Below are positions 31,930-44,642 of a stretch of DNA of 64,000 nucleotides, piece after piece. Source of the DNA: Plenodomus lindquistii (lineage: Eukaryota; Ascomycota; Dothideomycetes; Pleosporales; Leptosphaeriaceae); contig JANUWI010000002.1 of NCBI GenBank assembly GCA_025504975.1, forward strand, positions 1,612,001 to 1,676,000, in the 5' to 3' direction. The number at the start of each line of letters is the position of its first letter. Within the stretch, counting starts at the first letter, position 1. A program made the position numbers and the translations under genes. The notes beneath the pieces were generated by a model. The model was given only the letters and a program-made list of their open reading frames with translations. It did not search any database and was not told the origin of the DNA.

Positions 31930-33000
31930 TTAGGTGAAAGCGGCGTACTGCGGTGCGAATCCCGTATCCCATCCGAAGCCGCCATAGCTGTGGTGCATGG
32001 CGCTTGAACCGCACTGCTGGGCCAGCACGCTTGGTAGAGGCAAAGCAGGTATCGGTGCAGATGTTGGGGGCGGGCTGTAGTACGAACTTGACGTGTATGG
32101 GCTCGTGCAGTTGTATGGTTGGCTGAAAGATGGCGTGGGAGACGGTAGCTGGATGGCCTCAAAGCCCATGGTGCCCATGGTGCTCCAGAAGGATGGTCCA
32201 GTCTCACCGCAAGTCGCGATGGTCGGACTGGGTGTTGATGGAACCACTCTCCACGAGTCAATGGGTGCAGGGTGTGACTGTGGCATGTGCTGTGTTGGCG
32301 CCCACCAGTTGGCGGATCCAGGCGAGCTTGGAAGCAGAGGTGCCGGTCGTACGACGTCGACGATCCTCGGTGGTGGAGGCAGGAGCGGAAGGAAGAGGCC
32401 CATGATGGCACTCTTGACGTCTTCTCCTCGTCCTTCGAGCAGCTCACCGGCACCTTCCTCTTCAAGTCCTTCCAGAGCCCGTACACCGGTGCGGAAGACG
32501 TAGCGGTTGACAGCCTGGACGAATCCATCCTGGAGCTTCTTCAACTGTTGCTCCTTCTCGGCCCATTCCCATGTGCTGGCAGACACATCAACCGAGTAGA
32601 TGTCCTTGTGATACTCAATAAGCGCTTCGATGGTCTCTGGTGTAAGCTTGAATGCAACCTCATGTTGTGAAACCATGTCGACGTGTACGACATAAGCCTC
32701 AATATGGATGAGCTGGTAGTTGAAAAGCGCTTCTACCAACGGATTCGAGTCTTTTCGCAGTTCCGAATCCGGGGCCTTTGGTACCATGATTGAGCACAAC
32801 GACCACATTGCATTTGGTCCCGAGAGCGTTTCTGTCAGACACCGCGTATGTTGTTGTACGCTGTTCAATGGACGCTTCACCCGGTTCACCCTCTTGAGAG
32901 TCTGTGTTAGCCATGGCTCGACTTTTGATGCGAGGACAACGTTGACGTTTGATCGTGGCGCAAAGGCAGCAGCCGAGGCGGGTAGTAATGAGATGGGCAT
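31930..33000 (-). CDS. Unknown protein with Pro/Ser/Tyr-rich C-terminus
   Basis: A single open frame of 356 codons with a good ATG at 33000. No domain was recognised. Residues 1 to about 210 look folded and helical (SKVEPWLTQTLKRVNRVKR, NPLVEALFNYQLIHIEAYVVHVDMVSQHEVAFKLTPETIEALIEYHKDIYSVDV, ASTWEWAEKEQQLKKLQDGFVQAVNRYVFRTGV). The remaining 145 residues are Pro/Ser/Tyr-rich and probably disordered (PSPTPSFSQPYNCTSPYTSSSYYSPPPTSAP). There is no signal peptide or membrane segment. An unrecognised intron is possible. It is real by length and composition, but its function is unknown. Confidence 0.6.
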   Translation of the reverse strand: MPISLLPASAAAFAPRSNVNVVLASKVEPWLTQTLKRVNRVKRPLNSVQQHTRCLTETLSGPNAMWSLCSIMVPKAPDSELRKDSNPLVEALFNYQLIHIEAYVVHVDMVSQHEVAFKLTPETIEALIEYHKDIYSVDVSASTWEWAEKEQQLKKLQDGFVQAVNRYVFRTGVRALEGLEEEGAGELLEGRGEDVKSAIMGLFLPLLPPPPRIVDVVRPAPLLPSSPGSANWWAPTQHMPQSHPAPIDSWRVVPSTPSPTIATCGETGPSFWSTMGTMGFEAIQLPSPTPSFSQPYNCTSPYTSSSYYSPPPTSAPIPALPLPSVLAQQCGSSAMHHSYGGFGWDTGFAPQYAAFT

Positions 33001-36000
33001 GGTAGGTGGTTGTGGTCGGTACGTAAGCGAGTCGATGCGATATTAGATGGGACGGATTCAACGATGAGAGAAAGGAACAAATGAGAAGTTAAAGAAAATG
33101 TCTCCGGCGGTTGTAGATTTTCGTGCGAGGTCGCCTGGGGTAGAGGAAGAGACGAGAAGGGGATGGGCGAATGAGGAGGGGGGAATGGCGAGGTGGGAGG
33201 TGAGGGTAGGGACCGGCTAGTGGGAGGGTGGGATCTCTCTTAAGAACTTACAAGCGTAGATCATGGTAGCCCGCGCAAGCCCACTGTGGCCACGGTCGGC
33301 AAGGATTTCATGCACGCTGCGCCCCGTTTGGCTGCACTGCGCATCAAGCTTGTTTAACGTGCATATGACCAGAGTCTACAGCTGCAGCTCCAGCACTACC
33401 AGTCGGCTCTAAGCTGACTGTCGGCCACGGCGACCGCGTTGCCCACGCGTGGATAGGCGGACGTCTACGAGTGCGAAGATTGCGATGCTCTCATGGCCGC
33501 CATAGTTGTGCGAACGCCAGTCCGGCCATGCACCCACGGAGATGAAATCAAAAGAGGCGCCTGATCAGCCTCTGTGGTGAATTTGGCAAGAATACTCGAC
33601 CGCATTATCAAGAGACTGACTGCCTTGGACAATGCCAGCTGAGCGCAGAGCTCACGGTCGACCATGCATATGCCGTTGCAGCACCCTGATCGGGAGACCG
33701 CAGGCAGCCTACAGACACTTGCGACGAGCCTTGACTCTTCAGATACAGATACACGCTGCAGGCGAGTCTCGCGGAGGGTGGAGCCTGCGAATGCGCTTAC
33801 TGTGTACTGTTGGGCTCGAGCATGTCGTCTTGCAGCAAGGCATGGATTCCAGAAGCCTTTACCAGCCCGTCCAGATGGAGAGCCCACCACAGCGGCTTTG
33901 CTTCCCGTTGAGGAAGGGTGCGGGTAAACGGAGAAAAAGGGTTTTACACTTGTCTAGGGGTGGTGCCTTTGGGAAGTCTGCGATGTGGGTGTCAAAGGCC
34001 ATGTCTTGGACGTTCTACAGGTTGACATGCCTTGGGACTAAAAATGGGCGTACGACTGTCAGCCCAATCACCTGGTATAGCAGGGGTGTGAGCAGGGTTA
34101 TCAGCCGGATCAAAAGCCCCTAGAGGCCGCGCTCACATGATCGCACACTCTTGCAGACACGGTCCAGGCGAGGTACGAATACCGTTGAGTTCCATCGTCG
34201 AGTAGCTTGGGCGCGTGCTGAAGCAGGACCAGATGACGCTCGACTCGACAACACCTGCTCACGCAAATCTCCAGAGTCCCTCAGAGCCCTTCAAAGTCCC
34301 TGATGACGACACTGGGCAGCCGTGGTGCGCCACTTCTCGCCAGAGCCGAAGCACATGGTGGCAGATTCTGATGCGGCTGTGCATGGCGGTGACGGAGCTG
34401 GGAGCAGATCTCCCCGGAGCGGCCGACTTTCGCTCGCTCACTTCCGAAGATTACCATTGTACTGTAGTGTAGTATTCGGCCTTTCTAAGAGCCGCTCCCT
34501 GGGAATAATTCGCGCCCGCCGATGATACTGTTCATCTTGAAGATACAATCGCTCGGTAGGAAAAAGGAAGCACACGCAGCTCTGTTTCATGCCGGCCTCC
34601 TCGCTGGAGTCGACTATGCCATTGGAGCAGAGTGTCCTCAAGTGAAGCAACCCAAAGGCATTACGCAAGTGCCAGAGACCCCAGCGGCGGCCAGTCGTCG
34701 TCCCACCTGCGCTGTCCATGTTGTCGATAGCATTAGCATCCCACATGGCCGTGTTTCAAAGTCATGCAAAGGGGACCCCGAGACCTGCATGCTGCATCGC
34801 ATCTTGACTGCGCCTCACAGGAAACGAAAGCGCGGGGCAACACACGGACACCTCGTCCACGGTTGTGGCGGCCCCACACTGGCGATGATGTTTCGCTGGC
34901 AGATCGTGAATACAGTTGCTGGTAAGGAAGTCGTGCATGTTGTGCATGGTGTTGAGAGGGGACCCTTTCCACTTCGGAGCCATCTTCAGCTCGACAGGGG
35001 TCGCAAAGTCACATGCGCGAGTCAAAGCCGACTCCAAGCGGGGCTGCTGCTTCTGCTGTCGACCACCACGTCCTACCCAGCACCAGTATCGTCATCCCAA
35101 CCCACTCGACACCTCACAACGGCCATCGTCACCATCTATGACTATACGTAGCCGTCATGCAAGCACGGCATAGACGTTTCAGAAGCTGCCGGGCAAAGCT
35201 CTGGCCGCTGCTGCATGCATCGCGACGTGGAGCCAGGTGACTCATCCTTCTTGAGCGAATTTACAAGGAAGAAAACAGCGTGTTTCCTCGCGCCCACTTC
35301 TGGACACCGCAATATTCTCCTGCCCCTCGAGCTTTCCATTTCTCGACCCATCTCCTCGGGCAGAAGATTGTTTCCAGTTCAACTGTCCCTTAAAGGCACG
35401 TGGTCCGCTTCTACGACCCTGAGATTGGCACCGATGCTTGCCAGCAACGAGCAAATCACATGGCAGAAGCACGCCAAGCTTTAGGATGGAGAAATCCTAG
35501 AGCGCCCTGTGGATTTCCCTAATTGTCTACAGAGGTTACACGGGCTGCGTGCCGCACACATGGGGATGGTCTCAAAGATTGAGCTCGTTCTCAGTGTTCA
35601 TCATGTCACTTCTTTGCCGACACTCCACTATCAATGTCGTGAGACTCCTTGCAGTATTCTGGTACTTGATAGCTCATTGGGCCGTCGGCTTCCTATCATC
35701 ATCCCCGCATGCAAGACAGACAGCTTCAGGAAACTGTTGAGAGACAGTGCAGCCACGCTCCAGACAGGTGTGGCAGCCCTGTGGTGACTCTGCTCTTATG
35801 TAGGAATCCAGTGCTCACCTAAGCCGCCCTGATGTAGACCTTTTGGCTCCAGACCACCCGCTTATGCCAGCAGCCCCCAGATGAGATGCGCCCTGTATAC
35901 GCCTGTCATCCGGGGAAGTGGGAAGTCCATCTCAACAGATGTCGCAACAACATCAACCAGCCTCAAGCCTCAAGCCTCAAGATGCATCAACTACCAGATA

Positions 36001-36708
36001 AGGAAAGGACCGTGATCGCGGATCTCGGGCTATCACACTAGTGTCGTTCTTGCACATCTCTGCGGGGCTTGACGACCCTTCGATCAACAAGCATCTTCCA
36101 TCACAGCACGGTACAGGTATTCCCTGTACATTGCTCGTGGACAGGCTCCCTTGCGTCCCGCATCTGTGGATGTGGAATACTTCTCCAAGCGGTGCACAGG
36201 CTGCCGCATCCATCACTGTCCGAGCTGGCGCTTCGCCATACTGTTCGCCGTTTTACTTTGATCTTTTCCGTGAAAAGATGGGTTCACATCCTGGGCTCAA
36301 GTGTCTAGAACGTTTCGTGCAGCCGCTGACATACGCGTTCATGAAGTCGCCTAACATATTGTGGATACGATCAACGTCAACTGTTGAGAGTTAATTGTGC
36401 AGGCCACAGGTCCATCATGATTCCTCTGTAGTCTACGAGATAATTTACTTGCTCCTTATACCAGCTGCACCTTTTCTTTGGTGCTAAAGCAATCGTTGCT
36501 TCTGCACCGACAATATGTGCGCAACCATTCAACAGTCTTACCGGAGGAGGTTCCAGCCGCAGCTTGAATTCTGCAGGCAAAGACAATCCATATTGTGGCT
36601 ACTGTACGCATGGAAATTTCCAGAGAAGGCTCATGCATGCGACCATTATGATCGACTGCGTTGCGCACTACCCTTCCACTGTACAATCCCGCCATCTCTT
36701 TTGATCAA
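33001..36708. other. Gene-poor region downstream of the PKS
   Basis: 3.7 kb without a recognisable gene on either strand. Open frames up to about 209 codons (for example 34522-35151 +) have no domain character and overlap other frames. A CCTCAAG triplet repeat lies at about 35953-35976. No transposon ends or RNA genes were seen. It could contain unrecognised lineage-specific genes or decayed sequence. Confidence 0.45.
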
Positions 36709-39700
36709 TCACTGCTTCAGCTCCTCCATCACAAACCGACTCCTCACTGCGACTCTCTCAGCCAACAAGGAGATACTTACATCGCCTAAAATCTCCGTCG
36801 TACTCACATCCGCACCTACCCCCTTGGCAAACCAATTCTTCATCTCCACCGCCACCAGCGAATCCACCCCATACTTGTGCACTGCATTCTTGATATTGAT
36901 TTCATCCTTGCTGACGACAAGCAAGCTAGACAACTGCTCCTGAATCGCTTCAGTGATAATAGACACTGCTCCAGCCAGCGTTGTCGCAGCAGGCAGAAGA
37001 AATGAAGGCAACTTCTTCATTTCCTTATCATTCTTCTGTGCAGACGCATCATAATGCGATGGTAAAGTGTCGAGGTAGGAGTAAAAAGGTCTTGTAGACC
37101 CAAGCGGCGCCACAATATTCATTGCTCGCAGATCGGCAGGTAGCGTCAAGGAAGTAATGATCTGTGGTCCAACCTGTGCTGCATCCACGCGCTCAGGATC
37201 GCAACAGAACCTCAGCAGATTGTATATGTCATCCAGCGTGACTTCTTCCAGCATGCCACGTACCCTAAGAAGTGCCTGGACCTGCGCATTCTGCGCCACA
37301 TAGCCCACACCCACCACCATACTGAACGCGAGCGCCACGGCACGTTGCCCATGCTTAACACGGTGCGCAGCAAGTGCATCCTGATACGTATTACCCGCCG
37401 TGTAATTCGACTGTCCAAACGACCCCATGATTCCCGTCGACGAAGACATCATGACGAAGAAGTCCAAATCCTCCGGTAGCAGATCGTGTAGGTTCCAGCT
37501 CCCCGCTACTTTCGGTGCGAGTACCTCGTTCCACTTCTCCGCCGTCATGTTCGAGAACGATGAGTCCTGGAGTACCATTGCTGCTTGTATGCATCCCTTG
37601 ATTGGAGGCATTTGTTCGTTCAGGTCTTCCAGCGTACATTCGAGTTGTGCGCGGTTTGCGATGTCGCAGACGGGTACTTTGACGATTGCGCCTGTGGCAC
37701 GGAGGTCGCGAACGAAGAGGTCGCGGTGTGAGGTTGTTCCCTCAACGAGGGAGCGAGAGGGTAGGATGAGGTGTTTTGCGCCATTTCGTACCATCCATCG
37801 CGATACGCTTTCGCCTATGCCGCCGAATGCGCCGGCGACGAGGTATGTTGCTTTAGGATCGAATAGCGATTTGGTGATGGGAGCAAGTTCCATCTCCACC
37901 ATCTCGTCGCTTGCCATTTCGATTACGACGCTCGAAGTGTTTTCTGTATCTTGCAGTGCGCGGAACGCAGCTTCAACCTTGCTTTGCGTGAAGACTTGCG
38001 CTGGGGGTGATTGTGGTAATCTTTTGGTCTCGATGAGGTTGGTCACGTCGCGCAATGTACCTGCGAAGATGTCGTGCTGCATCAGGTCTTGGAAGTCGAC
38101 GTTGACGCATATAGAGTTGCCATGCGTGGGCGGTTCGTACGTTGTTTGAGACTTTGAAGCGTTGACGGGTGAAGTGAACGCATCGTTTTCTTTGATGGAG
38201 ATGTAGCGGCCGAAGGGAGCGAGGCAAGACCATGGCGAGTCTGTGGGTGAGGAACACGACGAGGTGAGGATGATGTCGACGCCGCGTCCTTTTGTTAAAC
38301 TGTTGATACTTTGCCTCAGGTTTGAGGAGTGAGATGATAGGATGTGTGATTCGGCGATCCCACATGCGTTGTGCATATATACTATCTCGTTGGATGATTC
38401 GACGGTGACGATCACGCAGCATTCATGCAGTTGCGCAATCTGGATGGCTGCTTGTCCCAGACGTCCAATACCCTCATGTATCAGTATCGTGTCGCCCTTT
38501 CTGATCCTAGCACAATTAACCAGGCTGTGATATGCCGTGGAATATGCTGCAGGATAAGTCGCCGCCTCGACAAACCCCATATCGTTCGGAATCTTTTGTA
38601 GTTGAAACGCCTTGCACCGAGCAACTTGCGCAATTCCATCTCTCGCCACGCCAAACACTCGATCGCCAACTTGAAAGCCATGCTCATTCGTATCGCCGAC
38701 TTTCCTGACAACACCAGCGATATCGTTCCCAAACACCTCATCGTGCACCTGTCCCATGGCAACCAGCAAATCGCGATTACCAAGCCCAGTAGCTTTGATA
38801 TCCACAAGTACCTCGTCACCCGCAAGCTCCCTCTCATCCAATGGCGATTGCTCAAAGTACAGCGTACCCAAATGCCCCGCAGCCCTAATACTCAAATGCG
38901 GATTCTCCAGCTCATCCCACCGTTTCGTTATAATGCGTGTAGATTGTTCCACAGGAGTGACATGCGACGCCATCGCCTTGTCGTCAACGACACGTGGGAT
39001 CTGGAGTATACCGCCTACTTCAACGTACTCGTCTTCGTACACGGCGCGAGGTTGCAGGAACGTTCTTGCCACCCTGACAATGTGACTAGCCATCGCCTGA
39101 GGCCCGTTGTGGGTGTCAAGGCTTAAACTTACAAGCCGGTTATCCTCCGCTTCGGTAGCGAGTGTGCGAACAAGTCCTGGGACGAGGCTTTCGGTGGGAC
39201 TGTGGGTGCGGTCGTGCGTGTTGGAGCTTACCCATATGAGCGTTGAGCTTGATGAGATGAGGTGTTTGAGTTTCTCGAGGGTGTCTTGGTACATGGTTGT
39301 GAGGTGTTGGGTGGAGAGGCTGCGAAGGAATATGCAGGTTGTATCTTTCAGGTCGTAATCGGCGATTGCGGTCCATGGAACCGTGGTGACTGCGGTATCG
39401 TATTGTGAGGACATTGTCTTTTGCACTCTTGCCAGTAGGTCTCCTTGCAAGCTGCATGTGTCGTCCCATATCACATGAATTGTGGAGCTCAGGTCTGTCG
39501 GCAGACTTATGGCGGTGGAGATTACGACTTGAGGCGGTATGTCGTCATGTCCGTTCCTCTGTGTTTGGACGCTCAGATCCATGCCCGAGAAGCCGGACTC
39601 AACGAGCATTCGATCGATCTCGTCGCGCGTGAGGAATGTTTTCTCACCGTCATCAACGTGAGAAGAATTTGGCAATAATCCAAAGATGAATCGTTCTGTC

Positions 39701-42700
39701 AAAGACTTGTCACATGTGGTAATGAGGACTATCCGGCCTTGTGGGCGAAGCAAGTTGCGGTATTTGAGAAGTGTGTCTTGTGTCAACGACTACATGTTGT
39801 TAGTACATAATGTGAGCTCAGAGAAAGGGATCGTGCTCACATGTGTAGCAATGACCAGGTCAAAAGACTCAGTTTCGAAACCCTGAGCAGCAGCGTCTTC
39901 CCGAGGGTCCAGCACTTTGTATGCCATCTTGGAAGTACCGAACCGCTCCTCGGCTTTGGCGAAGAATATCGACGAAGGGTCAGTATACACGTATTCAGAG
40001 AAACGATTCTTGAGAGCGCTCAGCACACTCGATGTAATAGAGCCAAGCCCCGAACCAATCTCCAGAACTCGCATACTTGGATACTTGTGTGCGAAGATAT
40101 CTAGATGCTCGATCGTGGGTTGGAGGAGCCGTTTGTCAAGGCAGAGTTCTGAGTGAACTTGATACAATTCATCGCCAGCAAGTATTGGAACAAGAGCGTC
40201 GGGTTCTGCTGTGAGGGTGGCGTATAGGCTCCTGGCAGTGGTTATGAGAAGGCGACCTTCAGTGTCGGTGCCTTCTAATTGTTCGTATAGACTGTCCATG
40301 GATGTATGAGGCTCATCGGGATGCTCTTTAAATTCTGCTTTCATCCAATTGATGTGCTCTTGAAGGTGGCAGGATAGATTATTGAGGTCCTCTGGCAGTT
40401 GACTCAAGACGTCGCGCATCATGAGACGACAGAAAACTGTCTTCTCCTTAGCCATGAGCGGTTTCCTGTTCATGCGCGGCTCTACTAGAATGGTCTTTCG
40501 AGGAAGAAGATCGATGTCTGGCTTCAACTCAATCTTGTACAAGGTTTTAGATGTGATCTCATCCGTATCAGTTGTGGGACTTGTGCGACCAATAGTGGTA
40601 GTCTCCATTTCTCCGCTGAAGCAAATTTCGTCAGTATCAACTAATGCTGCAGTAATGGCGAACATCTTGTTGCGAAATCCGCGACCGGCTACTTTTGCAT
40701 GCACAGACACCTTCGAGTCTGGCAAGACACTGGCCAAATCCGCAGAAATCCAGAGACTGCGAAATCCTGTCGGTAGTGTCGTGGCCGCCGCGTTCTTTGC
40801 GTGGATGGAGTACGCTGGGAATGAAGTTTGGAGTATCGCGTCTAATGCAGCGGGATGAATGAGATGCGGATCAGTCGGCGTATCTTGATCTGAGAGCTTC
40901 CAGTGGTGGAGGTTGACGATACCAGTGGCTTCGCTTCCACGAACTTCTCGAACCTCTTCAATAGCGCGGAAGCGAGGCCCGTATACGAGTCCGGCCTTGT
41001 CGAAGGCGTTATAGATATCGGAGCTGTCCACATTGGCTTGGCAGCTGTTCAAGGCAGTCTTGTGGGCATCCTTCTCACGTTGCGCCTCTCTGCAGGCATC
41101 GTCCTCGGGTGTGTAGTCGACAGCAATCGCCCCTGAGCAGCAGAGAGTCCAACCTGCGCTCTCATATGTGAAGATGGAGAATTCATCCCAGGATATTATA
41201 TGTTGTTCGCTGTTCGAGCTGGTTCTCGATGTTTGCGCCGGGCGAAGTGTGAGCTGTACCTCTGTACCATTCGAATCTGAAGAGATCGTGATGCCATTCA
41301 AGAACATCACGTCTTTCATTTTGTATCCACGGACTGGCTGCTGTGGCCCATAGAATTGCCTGACGGCTTCGATAGCCATCACGAGCATTCCTGCCGCGGG
41401 AAGTAGTACCGATCCGTTAATTTGGTGGTCTAGGAGATAAGACGACTGATCCAGAACAATGCGGTTGATCCAGCGTGCCTCATGAGGATTCCAATCATCG
41501 GTTCGTGTGCCTAGTAGCTCGTGGCTGAGATGTTCCCTGAAGCGATACTGCTTGCTTGTCCTCCCTTCCAACCAGTATCTCATCTTATCGCTGAAGGGAT
41601 AGGATGGGAGGTCCGTCAGCATCTTCGGGTTGGAAGAAACTTCATTGTTGACTTTGCCAATGTCGATTGGATACCCTAGCGCAAACAGTCTTCCAGCACA
41701 CTCCATAGTAGCGAGATCAGCAGATCGATCGCGCTGTATAACGGAAGAGTAGTCGGACTTGACGCTTCTGCTATTGGCGCTGAGCAAGTCCCTGATAGGT
41801 GAACTTAACGTGGAATGCGGCCCGATCTCCACCAAGAAATCTGCGTTGCCACCTGTTAACGCCTTCGTCATGGCAGAGGAGAACTGGACTGGTGATACAA
41901 GATTCTCGATCCAATAAGCGGGTGTTTGAAGAACGGCGGCATCATCTTGAGACTTCCCAGTGACAGTAGAGACGAATTGCGGCTGGTCGTCGCGGCGCGC
42001 CCCTGGACAAATATCACGAAGTAGTCTCTCGTATACGGTCGCGACTGACCTCATATGGTATGAGTGGTAAGCTACGTCCATTTTCATGATCCTGTGAGTG
42101 AAGCCCTGCTTCTTGAGATTGATAGAAAGTAGCTCGATAGCCTCGCGCGACCCCGAGATGGTCAAATTTGACGGGCTGTTGTAGCATGCGATACTGATCC
42201 GATCGGCAGGATATGTGGCGTTCTGCTGTTCCAGTATTGGTCTCAAAGCTTCAGGTGTAGCTTGAACGGCCACCATAGCCCCTGCAGATTGCAGGATATC
42301 GCGCGTGATGACTACCGCCAATCCTCTTAGAAAAGCGATGGTCCAGGCAGACTCTCTCGAGATTGCGCCGCTAGCGTATGCAGCGGCGATCTCGCCAGAG
42401 GAATGTCCAACGACAGTCGACGGCCTCACGTTCCATGATCGCAGCAGTTCAATCATGGCGATCTGCAAAGCTGTGCACAAAGGCTGGCTGAGATCAGGAG
42501 AATCGATCAAAGTATCGTCTTTGGACTTGTGATATAGTTCGTCTGCATAAAGTCAGCTCTGAAGAAACTTCCCCACAACGTGCTCACCTAACATCGACCA
42601 CCCGCTTCCACATGATGAGAAGAAGTGATCAGCTTCCGTCATGGATACTCTGAACGTATTGTATTTCATCAACTCACGGCCCATTCCATACCATTGGGCG

Positions 42701-44642
42701 CCTTGTCCGGTGAAGACAAAACACAGGCTGTGGTGTTGCTTGGTCCTCACTGGCGCCGACCAGACATTATCTGAAACAGACCCTGCCCCAGCGACGCAGA
42801 ACGACTTCCATGGAAATGACGTTCTGTTCCGCGTCAAAGTGTGGGCAACATCTGATAAACTTGCTGCTGAGTTTCCAAGTGATATGTGGCTTTGCAACCA
42901 ATTGGCGTGAGAGGCTATCGATCGATGTAATGCGCTCTCGTCAAATGCGGAAAGTGTGAGGATTTTGTAGACAGGCTCTTCGAGTTTGGTCGATACTGCA
43001 CCACAGTCGCCATCCTCGATCATCGAGTCACGCCGTAGTATACCATTGGACTTCCCGTTAGTCAGTGAGCGTTGGGCGAGGAGTGGTGATCCGAGTCGCC
43101 GCGTATGATGACGAGCCTTCAAACCTTTTGCTTCCAGGAACGAAAGAGCGTCGTCAATCACAGCGTGCGCATTGGTGCCGCCATAGCCAAATGCGTTTAC
43201 AGATGCACGTCTGACTCCACTTGTTGGCCATTCGATGGCGGTCAACGGGAAACTGAGATTCGGACAAGCGGATGCGATCTTTGGGTTGACCCGCTCTGGG
43301 TACACATTGGGCGGTATGATGCCTCTCTCAAGGGCCAAGATGGTCTTGATAACACCTGCAACGCCACTCGCACCCTCAGAATGACCAAGGTTGGACTTCA
43401 GTGCACCAACATAAATCGGATCAGTTCGAGTCCTTGTCGAGAACACATTACTGATAGTCGAGGCTTCGCAAGGGTCTCCAACTGGTGTTCCTGTGCCATG
43501 AGCCTCGAAGAACCTAGTTTCATCGAGGGACAAACCTCCACGCCTATAGGTTTCGCGTATGAGCCTTTCTTGCGCTTGTTGACTAGGCGATGTGATGCTT
43601 GGTGTTCGACCATCGGAATTGCAACCAGTTGCTCGGATAACGGCACGGATGGTGTCTCCATCCTGTACGGCCTGAGAAAGTCGCTTGAGTACCAGCACGC
43701 CGAAACCTTCACTCTTTGCATATCCATTGGCGCGCTCGTCGAAGCTATGACACACGCCATCTGGGGACATCATGTTCAGTTGACTCAACAGCGAACATGA
43801 ATCTGGCAACAAGCACAGGTTGCTTCCACATGCTAAGGCCTGTGTCTGTCAGCAAGTACATTTATAGTCAGCAAATTGCAACTTACCATGTTCACCGAGC
43901 CCGAGTTTAGTTCCTGACACGCAAGATGTAACGCAACAAGACTACCTGAGCAAGCCGTATCGATTGTCATACTTGGTCCTTTGAGATCGTAGAACCAGCT
44001 CACTCGATTTGCCAACATTGCCAAGCCACTTGAACCAATGATCTGGTAAGTACCTGGCATCGCGTCGCGCTGGGAAATCTGACTGTACTCTTGGAGTAAA
44101 CATCCAACATGCACTGAAGTACTCGACCCCATCGCAGCGTCCATGGGGATGCCCGCTGATCACAGTCAATACAATTAGAATCCAATGGGTATATAACACA
44201 TACCATTCTCCAGAGCGTGATAACTCGTCTCCAGCAAGAATCTTTGCTGAGGATCCATGCACTCAGCTTCGGCTGGTGTTATCGAGAAGAACGGGGCATC
44301 GAAACGTCCCGCATCATCCGTAATGAAGTGACCGCCTCGGTTCTTAACCTACGACACACTTAACAATGCTTCAGAGCATTCAATGCATCAACTTACTGTG
44401 CTTGGTCGATTGCCATGCGATCTATAAAAGCCATTGACGTTCCATCGGTTCTTGGGGACTTCAGTCATTGTAGTACGCCGTTCCATAAGAAGGCTCCACA
44501 AGCTGTCTGCCGATGTCACATCTTGGGGAAGTTTGTGTGCAAAACCAATGACTGCGATCGGTTCGAATGCTGCGTCGCGCTCGATCGCGGCGGGTACATG
44601 ATTGGCCCCATTCGGGAGACCAGCGTGGTTACCATTAGACAT
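36709..44642 (-). CDS. Highly reducing type I polyketide synthase (KS-AT-DH-cMT-ER-KR-ACP)
   Basis: Six exons: 44642-44397, 44348-44204, 44155-43887, 43839-42588, 42542-39841 and 39789-36709. All introns are 45-51 bp with frames joining exactly, giving 2564 residues. KS: Cys199 in DTACSGS, plus EAHGTGTPVG and SNLGHSEG. AT: VFTGQGAQWYGMG and GHSSGE, Ser about 685. DH: LLDHQINGSVLLPAAGML (H-x3-G-x4-P, about 1017) and HPAALDAILQ. cMT: VLEIGSGLGSITS (about 1463). ER: about 1850-2160, with HEGIGRLGQAAIQIAQ. KR: about 2190-2390, GAFGGIGES and GQSNYTAGNTYQDAL. ACP: YGVDSLVAVEMKNW near the C-terminus. No thioesterase or reductase is present, so release needs a partner in trans or happens spontaneously. 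It would build a reduced linear or branched polyketide. The product is unknown. Confidence 0.93.

Noticed and set aside
34522..35151. 209-codon plus-strand frame downstream of the PKS
   Set aside because: Its composition is mixed with no recognisable motif, it begins with a non-ATG codon stretch and overlaps open frames on the other strand. Left as unsupported.
36709..39786. Second separate PKS-like gene (ER-KR-ACP only)
   Set aside because: The long frame joins the upstream exon through a 51-bp intron in correct phase in the methyltransferase domain, so it is the last exon of the same PKS.
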